Numbered from the stretch's first letter, positions 33,536-42,885 are shown. The stretch: 64,000 nt of DNA from Phytohabitans flavus (GCF_011764545.1 NZ_AP022870.1:2774001-2838000); one strand, 5' to 3'. The notes: a model not told the origin generated them from the letters alone. Numbers and translations are program-made.

Positions 33536-34606
33536 ATGACCGGTGTGCATTCCACGATCACTGTGACGCCGGGCCAGCTGCCGGACGTGCTCCTGCACGT
33601 CGCGGTGGTCCGGCCTGTCTTCGTGTGGGGTGCGCCGGGGATCGGCAAGAGCTCGCTGGTCCGCGACTTCGCCGCCTCGCTCGGTCTCGATTGCGTCACG
33701 CTCGTCGGCACCCAGCTCGCCGCGGAGGACCTCATCGGCGTGCCTGAGCTGCGCGACGGCCGCAGCCGCTTCGCACCGCCTGAGTCGATCGCGCGGGACG
33801 AGCCCTACTGCCTCTTCCTGGACGAGCTGAACGCCTCCACACCCGAGGTGCAGAAGGCGTTCTACTCGCTGATCCTGGACCGCAGGATCGGGTCGTACGC
33901 GCTGCCGCCCGGCTCGATCGTCATCGGCGCCGGCAACCGCTCCACCGACAACGCGCTCGCCCGGCCGATGGCCTCGGCCCTGGTCAACCGCCTCGTCCAC
34001 GTGCACCTGCGGGCGAGCGTCGACGACTGGCTGGCCTGGGCGGCCACCGCCGGCATCCACCCGTGGATCGTCGCCTACCTCACCGAGCGCCCCAACCAGC
34101 TCTGGTCCGAACCTCCCAAAGTGGAGGAAGTCTTCTCCACCCCGCGCAGCTGGCACATGCTCTCCGACGCGCTGAAATCGTACGGCGAGGCCATCTCCGA
34201 GCGGACGCTGCGGTTGCTCGCCGCCGGCACGCTCACCCCCGCGCACGCGTCGGCGTTCTGCGGGTACGTGAAGATCGTGCGCCACCGCTACGGCCTGGAC
34301 GCCGTGGTGCGCGGCGACGCGGGTTGGCCCACCACGCCCGCCGACCGCGACCTGCTCTACTTCCTGGCCGAGTCGTTCCGTGCCCGGCTCGTCAAGGAGC
34401 TGCCCGCCGGCAAGCAGCACGCGTCGCCGGCCACGCGCCAGTTCGCCCACCGGGCCAAGGCGCTGCTGGTCGAGCTGGCCGAGATCTCGCTGGAGTGCGC
34501 CCAGCTCGTCATCGCCACCGGTGAGGACGGCACGCCGGTGCTGCCCGCCTGGTTCCTGGTCGAGGTGAGCCGCGACCTGCCCCGCCTCGTCGCCGCCCGG
34601 GCGTAG
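33536..34606 (+). CDS. MoxR-type AAA+ ATPase
   Basis: This 356-residue protein has Walker A GAPGIGKSS, Walker B YCLFLDELN and sensor 1 VIGAGNRSTDNA, with the arrangement of MoxR/RavA-type AAA+ ATPases. These remodel or activate partner proteins, usually through a VWA-domain protein encoded next door, as is the case here. The stop is 2 bp before the next start, so the two genes are coupled. ATG 33536 gives the expected N-terminus. Confidence 0.85.
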   Translation: MTGVHSTITVTPGQLPDVLLHVAVVRPVFVWGAPGIGKSSLVRDFAASLGLDCVTLVGTQLAAEDLIGVPELRDGRSRFAPPESIARDEPYCLFLDELNASTPEVQKAFYSLILDRRIGSYALPPGSIVIGAGNRSTDNALARPMASALVNRLVHVHLRASVDDWLAWAATAGIHPWIVAYLTERPNQLWSEPPKVEEVFSTPRSWHMLSDALKSYGEAISERTLRLLAAGTLTPAHASAFCGYVKIVRHRYGLDAVVRGDAGWPTTPADRDLLYFLAESFRARLVKELPAGKQHASPATRQFAHRAKALLVELAEISLECAQLVIATGEDGTPVLPAWFLVEVSRDLPRLVAARA

Positions 34607-34608
34607 CG

Positions 34609-36438
34609 ATGCCGAAGAAGCGCAAGGAGCAGGTCGACCCGAATGTCGCGGCGTTCCAGGCGGCGTGGCAGGCGCTATGCGTCCACCCGATGTTCGCACC
34701 GATGCGATACGTCAACACCGGCGCGTGGCGGCGGGACGGTGTCCAAGCGGCTCTCGTCGACCACGCCGAGCTACGCGACGCGAAGACGATCGCCCGGGTC
34801 GACCAGAGTGGACGGCTCACGGCCAGCCGCGCACACCGGCTGGACGAGAGCGGCTGGACCTGGGCACTCGCCCACTGCCTGCTGCACCTGGGTTTCGGGC
34901 ACCTGGCGCTGGACCGCTACGCGGACGACCAGGCGTACGCCGACGTGGCATGTCTCGCGGTCACCCGGTTTCAGCGGGCGGTGAAGCTCGGCGTCGAGCC
35001 GCTGCCACTCCCCGCCGAGTTGCCCACCGCAGAGGAGTCCGTCCTGTTGCGACAGTGGCGCGAAGCCGGCGTGCCGCCACCGCTCGCCCACTGCGGCCCG
35101 GGCGGCCACGGCTCCGACCTCGTACCCGTACTGCCGCCGGAGAAACTGGGCCTGCGGTCCAGTGTCGACTGGCCGGCACACTTCGCGATCGGGCTGGCCG
35201 CCGCGGCCACCGCCGCTGTGGAGGTGGCCGGCGGGCTGCGGACGACCCTGACCGGCGAGGCCAGCCGGCACGAGGCGTGGGACCTGGCCCGCTCCTGGTT
35301 CCTGTCGTCGTTTCCGCTGCTGGGCGCGCTCGCGTCCCGGTTCACGCTGGTCGCGGACGCCGACCTGGCGCGGCGCTGGGACATCGCGATCGCCGCGGTC
35401 TCGCCGGCCGCGGGTGAGATCTACGTCAACCCGCTCCGGAAGCTGAGCGGTCCGGAGTGGAGGTTCGTGCTCGCGCACGAGATGCTGCACGCCGCGCTCC
35501 GCCACGGCGACCGGGTCGGGGCGCGCGACCCGTACCTGTGGAACGTCGCCGCTGACTACGTCATCAACGGTTGGCTCCTGGAGATGGGCGTCGGCGAGCC
35601 GCCGGACGGGCTGCTCCACGACCCGGAGCTCGCCGGGTTCTCCGCGGAGGCGGTCTACGACCGGATCGCCACCGACCTGCGCCGGCTGCGCAAACTCGCC
35701 ACGCTGCGTGGCACCGGCCTCGGCGACGTGCTCGGCGCGCCGCTCCCCTGGCCGGGCAGCCCGGGGCGGGGCGTCGACCTGGACGACTTCTACCGGCGGG
35801 CGCTGCTGGACGGGTACGCGTACCACCAGCGGGCCGGGCGCGGCCTGCTGCCGGCCGGGCTGGAGGAGGAGATTCGGGTCCTGGAGCATCCGCCGCTGCC
35901 GTGGGATGCGCGGCTGGCCCGCTGGTTCGAGGAGTACGTGCCGTCGCCGCAGCGCACCCGCTCGTACGCCCGCCCGTCACGGCGCCAGGCGAGCACGCCC
36001 GGCATCCCCCGTCCGGGCTGGCGGTGGCCGGACGAGGCGGTCGTGCGGACCACGTTCGGCGTGGTGCTGGACACCTCCGGCTCGATGGACCGCGAGTTGC
36101 TCGGCAAGGCGCTCGGGGCAATCGCCTCGTACGCCATGGCACGGGACGTGCCGGCCGCCCGGGTGGTCTTCTGCGACGCGTACCCGTACGACGCCGGCTA
36201 CCTGCCCATGGAGCAGGTGGCCGGCCGGGTGCGGGTGCGCGGCCGCGGTGGCACCGTGCTCCAGCCCGGCGTTGACCTGCTCGAACGGGCCGCCGACTTC
36301 CCGCCCACCGCACCGATCCTGGTCATCACCGACGGATGGTGCGACGTGATACGCGTCCGGCGCGAGCACGCCTTCCTCGTGCCGGAGGCCGCGCGGCTCC
36401 CGTTCACGCCGCGCGGCCCCGTGTTCCGGCTCCGCTAG
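34609..36438 (+). CDS. VWA-like/DUF2201 protein with putative metallopeptidase domain
   Basis: This 609-residue protein has two recognisable parts. Residues about 260-420 contain LAHEMLHAALRHGDR, a zincin-type HExxH motif, in a DUF2201_N putative metallopeptidase context. The C-terminal region has a VWA-like fold with MIDAS motif LDTSGSMD, and ILVITDG near the end. It is the likely client or adaptor of the MoxR ATPase upstream. Such pairs have been linked to stress responses and enzyme maturation; the target here is unknown. Confidence 0.83.
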   Translation: MPKKRKEQVDPNVAAFQAAWQALCVHPMFAPMRYVNTGAWRRDGVQAALVDHAELRDAKTIARVDQSGRLTASRAHRLDESGWTWALAHCLLHLGFGHLALDRYADDQAYADVACLAVTRFQRAVKLGVEPLPLPAELPTAEESVLLRQWREAGVPPPLAHCGPGGHGSDLVPVLPPEKLGLRSSVDWPAHFAIGLAAAATAAVEVAGGLRTTLTGEASRHEAWDLARSWFLSSFPLLGALASRFTLVADADLARRWDIAIAAVSPAAGEIYVNPLRKLSGPEWRFVLAHEMLHAALRHGDRVGARDPYLWNVAADYVINGWLLEMGVGEPPDGLLHDPELAGFSAEAVYDRIATDLRRLRKLATLRGTGLGDVLGAPLPWPGSPGRGVDLDDFYRRALLDGYAYHQRAGRGLLPAGLEEEIRVLEHPPLPWDARLARWFEEYVPSPQRTRSYARPSRRQASTPGIPRPGWRWPDEAVVRTTFGVVLDTSGSMDRELLGKALGAIASYAMARDVPAARVVFCDAYPYDAGYLPMEQVAGRVRVRGRGGTVLQPGVDLLERAADFPPTAPILVITDGWCDVIRVRREHAFLVPEAARLPFTPRGPVFRLR

Positions 36439-36464
36439 TCGCGCCGACGTCCGCGGGGCAGGAC

Positions 36465-37487
36465 CTACAACATCGGGAACGCGCGCGCGGCGCCGCGCAC
36501 CGCGACGGTGACCGTGTCGCCCACCGCCAGGGGTGGGGTGGAGTCGAGGATGCGGGCGGTGACCTCGGTGCCGTCGGTGAGGCGGAGCTGCACGAGCGCG
36601 TCGTGCCCGTGGAAGTCGTGCCGGACCACCGTCGCGGCCGTACCGCCGCCGTTCGCGGACACCCGCATCTGCTCGGGGCGGAGCAGGACCGTGACCGCCC
36701 CGTCTCCCGCGGTGCCGTGCAGTGGCAGGCGGCCGAGCGGGGTCACCGCGTCCGGTCCGTCCACTGTGGCCGGTAGCAGTACCGCCTCGCCGACGAAGCG
36801 GGCGACCCACGGGCTGGCCGGCTCGCGGTAGACGGTGGACGGTGGTCCACTCTGGACGATCTGGCCGTCGTGCATCACGGCCACCTGGTCGGCCATCGAG
36901 AGTGCCTCGCCCTGGTCGTGCGTGACGAGCACCGCCGTGGCACCGTCGGCCCGCAGCGCCTCCCGTACGTCCCGGCGCAGGTCACCGCGGAGCCCGGCGT
37001 CCAGCGCGCTGAACGGCTCGTCGAGCAGCACGAGCGGCGGTCGCGGCGCCAGCGCCCGGGCCACCGCGACCCGCTGCTGCTGGCCGCCGGAGAGCTGGTG
37101 CGGCATGCGCTCGCCGTACCCGGGGAGGCCGACGAGCGCGAGCACCTCCTCGACCCGCCCGGAGCGGCGGGCCGCGCGGTCCAGCCCGTAGCCGACGTTG
37201 CCGGCGACCGACAGGTGCGGGAAGAGCGCGCCCTCCTGCGGTACGACCGCGACCCGGCGGCGGTGCGGCGGCATGTGGGTGCCGGTGTTCGCCACGGTGC
37301 GGCCACCGACGGCGATGGTGCCACTGTGGACCCGCTCGAAGCCGGCCACGCACCGCAGCAGCGTGGTCTTTCCGCACCCGGACGGGCCGAGCACGGCGGC
37401 GAGCGTACCGGTCGCCACCTCCAGGTCCGCGCCGTCGAGGGCGACGACGGATCCGTACGCCTTGCGCAGGCCGGCGACCGACAGCAT
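36465..37487 (-). CDS. fbpC: Iron(III) ABC transporter ATPase (FbpC-like)
   Basis: This 340-residue protein has Walker [10 protein letters not shown], signature [15 protein letters not shown], Walker [15 protein letters not shown]-loop VLVTHD, and a C-terminal TOBE-like regulatory domain with [10 protein letters not shown]. It is the motor of an FbpABC-type ferric ion importer. ATG 37487 overlaps the permease stop (TGATG). It is the last gene of a unit that begins under the iron box at 40076. Confidence 0.87.
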   Translation of the reverse strand: MLSVAGLRKAYGSVVALDGADLEVATGTLAAVLGPSGCGKTTLLRCVAGFERVHSGTIAVGGRTVANTGTHMPPHRRRVAVVPQEGALFPHLSVAGNVGYGLDRAARRSGRVEEVLALVGLPGYGERMPHQLSGGQQQRVAVARALAPRPPLVLLDEPFSALDAGLRGDLRRDVREALRADGATAVLVTHDQGEALSMADQVAVMHDGQIVQSGPPSTVYREPASPWVARFVGEAVLLPATVDGPDAVTPLGRLPLHGTAGDGAVTVLLRPEQMRVSANGGGTAATVVRHDFHGHDALVQLRLTDGTEVTARILDSTPPLAVGDTVTVAVRGAARAFPML

Positions 37488-39043
37488 CACAGTCCTCCAC
37501 GTACGGTCAGGAACCAGGTGGGCACCGCGGCGAGGACGACGAGCAGCGCGGCGTAGGGCGCGGCGGCGGCGTACGAGGCGGTGTTGGTGTGCGTCCACAG
37601 CTCGGTGGCGAGCGTGTCCATGCCGGTCGGGCGGAGCAGCAGCGTCGCCGGCAGCTCCTTCATGCAGGTGAGGAAGACCAGCGCGGCACCCGCGCCGATG
37701 CCGGGCAGCGTCAGCGGGAGCGTGACCGTGCGGAACACCTGGAACGGTCCCCGGCCGAGCGAGCGGCCGGCCTCCTCCAGCGACGGCGGCGACTGGGCGG
37801 CGGCACCGGCGACCGCGCCGACCGCGAGCGGGAGGAAGAGCGTGGCGTACGCGAGGGCGAGCAGCCACACGCTCTGGTAGAGCGGGTACACGACGTTGAT
37901 GCCGAAGAACACAAGGGACAGTCCGATGACGACACCGGGCAGGGCGTGCGCCACGTACGTGAGCCGGTCCAGCAGCGTGGCCAGCGCGCCCGGTGCCCGC
38001 GCGGTGAGCAGGCCGACCGGCAGCGCGAGCAGCATCGTGAACGCGGCACCGGACAGCGATACTGCGAGGGAGTTGCCGGCGGCGGTGGCGACCTCGCCGA
38101 GTGACCCGGGTCGGGAGACGCCCTCGACGAGCCACCGCGCCAGGCTGGCGGCGGGTACCCCGAGCGCGAGCACCGCGACCGCGGTGAGCGCGGCGGCGGC
38201 CGGCCAGCGCGCGGCCCGCAGGTGCAGCCGGGTGGGCGGGCGGCCGGCACCGCCGACCCGGGCGTACCGGGCGCCGCGGGCGCGGGTGAGCAGCTCGCCG
38301 CCGATCAGCAGCACGGTGAGCACGACGAGGACGGTGGAGAGCACGAGCGCGCCGGTGCGGTCGAAGCCGACGTTGAACGCGGTGAAGATGGCCCGGGTGA
38401 ACGTGTCCACCCGCAGGATCGAGACGGCGCCGAAGTCGGAGAGTACGTACAGGGCGACGAGCAGCGCACCGGCCGCGATCGACGGCCGCACCTGGCGCAG
38501 TGTCACGTCGGTGAACGTGCGCCACGCGCCCCGACCCAGCGAGCGGGAAACCTCCTCCTGCGCGGGATCCGCACCGGCGAGGGCGGCCGCGACGGGGAGG
38601 AAGACGTACGGGGACGAGCAGAGCGTGAGCACCAGCGCGCCGGCCCAGAAGCCGGCGAACGAGTCCACAGTGGAAATCCAGGCGAAGCCGGCCACATAGG
38701 TCGGTACGGCCAGCGGCAGCGCGGCGAGCACACCGAAGAACCGCCGCCCGGGCAGATCCGTACGGGTCACCAGGAACGCCCCGGCCACGCCCAGCGCGGT
38801 GCAGGCCGTGGTCACCACCCCGACCAGGGCGAGGCTGCGCGCGGCGAGCACCGCCACCCGTTCGGTGAAGAGCTCGCCCACGATCCGTGACCAGCCAGCC
38901 TCGCCTGTCCGTACCCCCAAATAGATCAGCGGGATGAGGGCGACCGCCACCGCGGCGGTCGATGCCACCGCGAGCGCCGGGCGGGGTAGAAGCCGCCGCG
39001 CGGCCCAGCGGGCCGGCGCGGCGGCCGGTTGCGTCGTGCTCAG
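37487..39043 (-). CDS. fbpB: Iron(III) ABC transporter permease (FbpB-like)
   Basis: This membrane protein of about 518 residues has two fused permease halves, each with an EAA loop (EEVSRSLGRGAWRTF and EEAGRSLGRGPFQVF), as in FbpB/SfuB. There are about 12 helices. The family N-terminus would begin at CTG 39043, whose CTGA overlaps the stop of the binding-protein gene just as ATGA or GTGA overlaps do elsewhere here. No ATG, GTG or TTG lies nearby before the first helix, so a CTG start or a single-base change is likely. Confidence 0.83.
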   Translation of the reverse strand: MSTTQPAAAPARWAARRLLPRPALAVASTAAVAVALIPLIYLGVRTGEAGWSRIVGELFTERVAVLAARSLALVGVVTTACTALGVAGAFLVTRTDLPGRRFFGVLAALPLAVPTYVAGFAWISTVDSFAGFWAGALVLTLCSSPYVFLPVAAALAGADPAQEEVSRSLGRGAWRTFTDVTLRQVRPSIAAGALLVALYVLSDFGAVSILRVDTFTRAIFTAFNVGFDRTGALVLSTVLVVLTVLLIGGELLTRARGARYARVGGAGRPPTRLHLRAARWPAAAALTAVAVLALGVPAASLARWLVEGVSRPGSLGEVATAAGNSLAVSLSGAAFTMLLALPVGLLTARAPGALATLLDRLTYVAHALPGVVIGLSLVFFGINVVYPLYQSVWLLALAYATLFLPLAVGAVAGAAAQSPPSLEEAGRSLGRGPFQVFRTVTLPLTLPGIGAGAALVFLTCMKELPATLLLRPTGMDTLATELWTHTNTASYAAAAPYAALLVVLAAVPTWFLTVRGGL

Positions 39044-40077
39044 GCCAGCCCCGCTTCCGTGATCATCGAGACGGTGGCGTCGAGCGTATCCAGGTCGTTC
39101 AGGTCGATCTGGGGTGCCGCCAGGCTGTCCAGCGCGGGCAGGCCGGGCGCGGTCGGCACGCCGGCGATCAGCGGGTACTCGAAGGTCTCCTCGGCGAAGT
39201 ACGTCTGGCCCTCGCCGCCGAGCAGGAAGTCGATCAGCGCCTTGGCGTCCGGGTCCTCGGCCGCCTTCGAGAGCAGGCCGACGCCCGCGACGTTGACCAG
39301 CGCGCCGGTGTCGCCGTTCGGGAAGAAGTGCAGCTTGGCCGTCATCTTGTCGGCCGTGATGCCCTTCTCCTTGGCCTGCTCGTAGACGTAGTAGTGGTTG
39401 ACCAGGCCGGTGGCGAGCTTGCCGTCGTTGACTTCCTGGACGATCTGGATGTTCGACTCCCGGATCTGCGCGTCGTTCGCCTTCAGGCCGGTGAGGAACT
39501 CCTTCGCCTTGGCGTCGCCGTGCTGCACCCGCAGCGCCGTCACGAACGCCTGGAACGAGCCGTTGGTCGGCGCGACGCCGACCTTGCCCCGCCACTGCGG
39601 GCCGGTGAGCTCGAAGACGGAGGCGGGCAGGTCGTCCTTCGGCACCATGCTCTCGTTGTACGCGAGCACGCGCGACCGCCCGGTCACGCCGACCCACTCG
39701 CCGGCGCGCGACTGGTAGACCGCCGGCACCTTGCCGAGCACGTCGGCGGGGAGCTTGGCGAAGAGGCCGCGCTTGGCGACCTGGCCGAGCGCGCCGGCGT
39801 CCTGGGCGAAGAAGACGTCGGCGGGGCTCTTGTCGCCCTCCTCCTCGATCTGGGCGGCCATCTGGGCGGTGGTGCCGTAGCGCACCTTGACCGTGATGCC
39901 GGACTGCTGCTCGAACTTCTCGAGCGCCGGCTTCACGAGGGATTCGCTGCGGCCGCTGTACACGGTGATGGTCTTGTCACCGGGGTCGCCGCTGTCAAAT
40001 TCGTCGCCGCCACAGGCGGCCGTGACCGCGAGGAGGGCGCTTACAGGCAGGAGGGTCCAGAGTCGACGCAAAAGCAC
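39040..40077 (-). CDS. fbpA: Iron(III)-binding lipoprotein (FbpA/FutA-like)
   Basis: This protein of about 345 residues has a signal peptide and lipobox Cys in LLAVTAAC. It has the family segments ITVYSGRSESLV, FFAQDAGALG, the paired tyrosines in LVNHYYVY that bind ferric iron, and FFPNGDTGALVNVAG. It delivers iron to the FbpB/FbpC complex. GTG 40077 is chosen because the iron box lies at 40076-40094 and a TATGCC -10 ends 6 bp before it, giving a leaderless transcript; TTG 40113 is in frame but would place the box inside the gene. Confidence 0.83.
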   Translation of the reverse strand: MLLRRLWTLLPVSALLAVTAACGGDEFDSGDPGDKTITVYSGRSESLVKPALEKFEQQSGITVKVRYGTTAQMAAQIEEEGDKSPADVFFAQDAGALGQVAKRGLFAKLPADVLGKVPAVYQSRAGEWVGVTGRSRVLAYNESMVPKDDLPASVFELTGPQWRGKVGVAPTNGSFQAFVTALRVQHGDAKAKEFLTGLKANDAQIRESNIQIVQEVNDGKLATGLVNHYYVYEQAKEKGITADKMTAKLHFFPNGDTGALVNVAGVGLLSKAAEDPDAKALIDFLLGGEGQTYFAEETFEYPLIAGVPTAPGLPALDSLAAPQIDLNDLDTLDATVSMITEAGLA

Positions 40078-40094
40078 AGGTAAGGCATACCTTA
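40076..40094 (-). promoter_or_regulatory. IdeR/DmdR-type iron box at fbpA
   Basis: ACAGGTAAGGCATACCTTA matches 14 of 19 positions of the IdeR/DmdR consensus TTAGGTTAGGCTAACCTAA and is itself palindromic (TAAGG/CCTTA). It overlaps the predicted -10 (TATGCC) of fbpA, with TTGCCA 18 bp upstream as -35. Iron-loaded IdeR/DmdR would block transcription. Confidence 0.75.
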
Positions 40095-40158
40095 CTGAGG
40101 GTAGGCTTGGCAATCGTTCTCCCAGCTCACAATGTGAGACTTCCCAGGTAGGTCAGAT

Positions 40159-40177
40159 TTAGGCAAGGCTTGCTTAA
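40159..40177 (+). promoter_or_regulatory. IdeR/DmdR-type iron box before the synthetase fusion
   Basis: TTAGGCAAGGCTTGCTTAA matches 14 of 19 positions of the same consensus and has TTA/TAA and AAGGC/GCTT symmetry. It lies 11 bp before the GTG chosen for the fusion gene. A separate perfect repeat CTCACAATGTGAG (40126-40138) lies between the two iron boxes. Confidence 0.7.
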
Positions 40178-40187
40178 GCTCCGGGAC

Positions 40188-42659
40188 GTGACATCCGCGC
40201 TCCATGCTGTCCCTTTTGTACAGAACCTGGCTTCGTTCGGTGACCGGCCGGCCTTGATCACGGCCGCCGGGTCGATCTCGTACGCGGATCTCGCTTCGCG
40301 GGTGGGCGAGATGGCGCGGCGCCTCGGCGGTCAGCGGCGGCTCGTTCTCCTCGAAGGGGGCAATTCGGTCGACGCGGTGGTGGCCTACCTCGGGGCGCTC
40401 GCCGGCAACCATCCCGTGCTCCTGGTGCCGCCGGGCGCCGCCGGCTCGGCGCTGGCCGACGCGTACGACCCGGACGTGGTGATCCGGCCCACCGGCCTCG
40501 TCGAGCTGCGCACCGAGTCCGCGCACGACCTGCACCCGGACCTCGCGCTGTTGCTGAGCACGTCGGGCTCGACCGGCTCCCCCAAGCTCGTCCGCCTCTC
40601 GCACGAGAACCTGCGCGCGAACGCCGCCTCGATCGCCGAGTACCTCGACATCCGCGCCGACGACCGGGCCGCCACCACGCTGCCGATGCACTACTGCTAC
40701 GGGCTGTCGGTCGTCAACAGCCACCTGCTGCGCGGGGCCGGGCTGATCCTGACCGACCTGTCGGTGGCGGACGCGGACTTCTGGGAGCTGTTCCGGTCCG
40801 CGCGGGGGACGTCGTTCGCGGGCGTGCCGTACACGTTCGACCTGCTCGACCGCGTGGGTTTCGCCTCGATGCGGCTCCCGGCACTGCGGTACGTGACGCA
40901 GGCCGGCGGCCGGCTCGAGCCCGAGCGGGTCACGCGGTACGCGGCGCAGGGTCGGCGGGACGGCTGGAAGTTCTTCGTCATGTACGGCCAGACCGAGGCG
41001 ACCGCGCGGATGGCGTACCTCCCGCCGGAGCTCGCGCAGTCGCGGCCGGCGGCGATCGGGGTGCCGATCCCGGGCGGGTCGTTCCGCATCGAGGCCGGAT
41101 CCGGCGAGCTTGTCTACTCAGGACCGAACGTCATGCTCGGGTACGCCGAGCGCTCCGCCGACCTCGCTCTGGGCCGGACCGTGGCGGAGCTGCGCACCGG
41201 CGACATCGCGCGGCGGGGCGACGACGGGCTGTACGAGATCGTGGGACGGCGCAGCCGGTTCGCGAAGATCCTCGGCCTCCGGATCGACCCGCGGCAGGTG
41301 GAGGCGCTGCTTTCGCGGCAGGGTGTGAAGGCAATCTGCTCGTCGCGGGACGACCTGCTGGTCGTCGCGGCCCTCGCCCCCGCGGACCCCTCGTCGGTAC
41401 GGCGGCTTGTCGCGGAGGCGTGCCGGTTGCCGGCGCGGGTCATCCGGGTGCACGTGCTGGACGAGCTTCCCCGCCTGCCAACAGGAAAGCCGGACTACGA
41501 GGCTGTCCGGTCGCTGGACGGCCCGACAGCTCCCCCGGACGCGCCCACCGACTTGTGCGCGCTATTCGAGCAGGTCCTGGACACCACCGGCGTCACGCCC
41601 GACGACAGCTTCGTCACGCTCGGCGGCGACTCGCTGTCCTATGTAGACATGTCGCTGCGGCTGGAGAAGGCGCTCGGCCACCTGCCGCCCCAGTGGCACA
41701 CGATCCCCATCCGCGAGCTGCGACCGGTGCCCGGCGGCGGTCGCCGCTCCCTGGAGACGAGCGTCGCGCTCCGCGCCGCCGCGATCGTGCTGATCGTCGG
41801 TACCCACGCGACGCTCTTCAACATCTCCGGTGGCGCGCACATGCTGCTCGGCGTGGCCGGCTTCAACTTCGCCCGCTTCCACCTCACCGACGCCGGCCGC
41901 ACCGACCGGCTGCGCCACATCGCGACCGGCATGGGCCGTGTCGTAGCACCGAGCATCGCCTGGATCGGGGCGGCGATGGTGCTGCTCAACGCGTACGAGT
42001 GGCCGAGCCTCTTCCTGCTCAACAGCGTTTTCGGCCGGCGCGAGGGCGGTACGGGCTGGCACTTCTGGTTCATCGAGGCACTCGTCTACATCCTGCTCGC
42101 CACGACCGCGCTGCTCGCGGTGCCCGCCGTCGACCGCTTGGAACGCCGCTTGCCGTTCGGCCTGCCGCTGGCCGTCATGGCGCTAGGGCTGGTCACCCGC
42201 TACGACCTGCTCGACCTGCATCCCCGCTACCACCTACCGTCCGCGGTACGGGTCTTCTGGCTCTTCGCCATCGGCTGGGCCGCCGCCAAGGCCACGACGA
42301 GGTGGCAACGCGTGGCCGTGACGGCGGCCATCCTGGGCACGGTGCCCGGCTACTTCGGCGACCCCTCCCGCGAGGCGGTCGTGGTGGCGGGCCTGGTGCT
42401 ACTCGTGTGGGTGCCCAGCCTGCCGAGCACCGGCGCGGTCAACCGGGTGGCCGCGGTCCTGGCCGGCGCCTCGCTGTACATCTACCTCACCCACTGGCAG
42501 GTGTACCCGCACCTGGCCCACCACAACACCCTGCTCGCGGTCGCCGCCTCCCTCGCGGTCGGGATCAGCTACGCCGCACTGGCCGGCCGCGTCCAACGCC
42601 AGGCTGCCGCGCTCTACCGCCGCCTCTCCCCCACCGTCGCTTCCGCCCGCCGCCGCTAG
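40188..42659 (+). CDS. Fusion of adenylation domain, carrier domain and membrane acyltransferase-3 domain
   Basis: This 823-residue protein has three parts. Residues about 1-445 form an AMP-dependent adenylation domain with STSGSTGSPK (A3), MYGQTEATARM (A5), LRTGDIARRG (A7) and the catalytic lysine in PTGKPDY (A10). Residues about 455-515 form a peptidyl/acyl carrier with GGDSLS, where the serine (about 482) takes phosphopantetheine. From about 520 to the end are about ten membrane helices of the acyltransferase-3/OafA type, entering through SVALRAAAIVLIVGTH. It could activate an acid, load it in cis, and transfer it at the membrane. The iron box upstream and FbpABC on the other side suggest a siderophore or iron-scarcity role. 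Confidence 0.85.
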   Translation: MTSALHAVPFVQNLASFGDRPALITAAGSISYADLASRVGEMARRLGGQRRLVLLEGGNSVDAVVAYLGALAGNHPVLLVPPGAAGSALADAYDPDVVIRPTGLVELRTESAHDLHPDLALLLSTSGSTGSPKLVRLSHENLRANAASIAEYLDIRADDRAATTLPMHYCYGLSVVNSHLLRGAGLILTDLSVADADFWELFRSARGTSFAGVPYTFDLLDRVGFASMRLPALRYVTQAGGRLEPERVTRYAAQGRRDGWKFFVMYGQTEATARMAYLPPELAQSRPAAIGVPIPGGSFRIEAGSGELVYSGPNVMLGYAERSADLALGRTVAELRTGDIARRGDDGLYEIVGRRSRFAKILGLRIDPRQVEALLSRQGVKAICSSRDDLLVVAALAPADPSSVRRLVAEACRLPARVIRVHVLDELPRLPTGKPDYEAVRSLDGPTAPPDAPTDLCALFEQVLDTTGVTPDDSFVTLGGDSLSYVDMSLRLEKALGHLPPQWHTIPIRELRPVPGGGRRSLETSVALRAAAIVLIVGTHATLFNISGGAHMLLGVAGFNFARFHLTDAGRTDRLRHIATGMGRVVAPSIAWIGAAMVLLNAYEWPSLFLLNSVFGRREGGTGWHFWFIEALVYILLATTALLAVPAVDRLERRLPFGLPLAVMALGLVTRYDLLDLHPRYHLPSAVRVFWLFAIGWAAAKATTRWQRVAVTAAILGTVPGYFGDPSREAVVVAGLVLLVWVPSLPSTGAVNRVAAVLAGASLYIYLTHWQVYPHLAHHNTLLAVAASLAVGISYAALAGRVQRQAAALYRRLSPTVASARRR

Positions 42660-42717
42660 CGGCGACATGCCGTCCGTCCACAATGGTGGTCGCGGATCTG
42701 ATTCAGGATCGAGATTC

Positions 42718-42782
42718 GAGCTACCGCGACGTCCGCTGTGGTCCAGACCGCTGCTCCCGCGGCCTCACCCTCCGCGGTTCAC
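42718..42782 (+). repeat. 65-bp dispersed hairpin repeat, copy 2
   Basis: It differs from copy 1 at about three of 65 positions. GCGGTG is changed to GCTGTG and GTCCGG to GTCCAG, which weaken the first two hairpins, while CCGCGG-CCTCACCCT-CCGCGG is intact. It begins 58 bp after the plus-strand fusion gene and lies in the convergent gap to the SDR gene. Confidence 0.8.
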
Positions 42783-42865
42783 ACCCAAGCCCGGCCGGCA
42801 CGGCCGGCGGCGAGCCTTCCTGGTCGAGCTCCGGCGCGCAATCCGGGCCACCCGGCAACCTCGTT

Positions 42866-42885
42866 GGTCCCGCGCTAGCGGGACC
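42866..42885 (-). terminator. Hairpin spanning the SDR stop codon
   Basis: GGTCCCGC-GCTA-GCGGGACC is a perfect 8-bp stem whose 4-nt loop contains the TAG stop of the minus-strand SDR gene (42875-42877). It can act as a terminator only if it folds behind the terminating ribosome. Confidence 0.55.

Noticed and set aside
36434..36464. Possible fourth copy of the 65-bp repeat
   Set aside because: Only about 10 bp (GACGTCCGCGG) match and the rest differs, so similarity is not above chance for this GC content.
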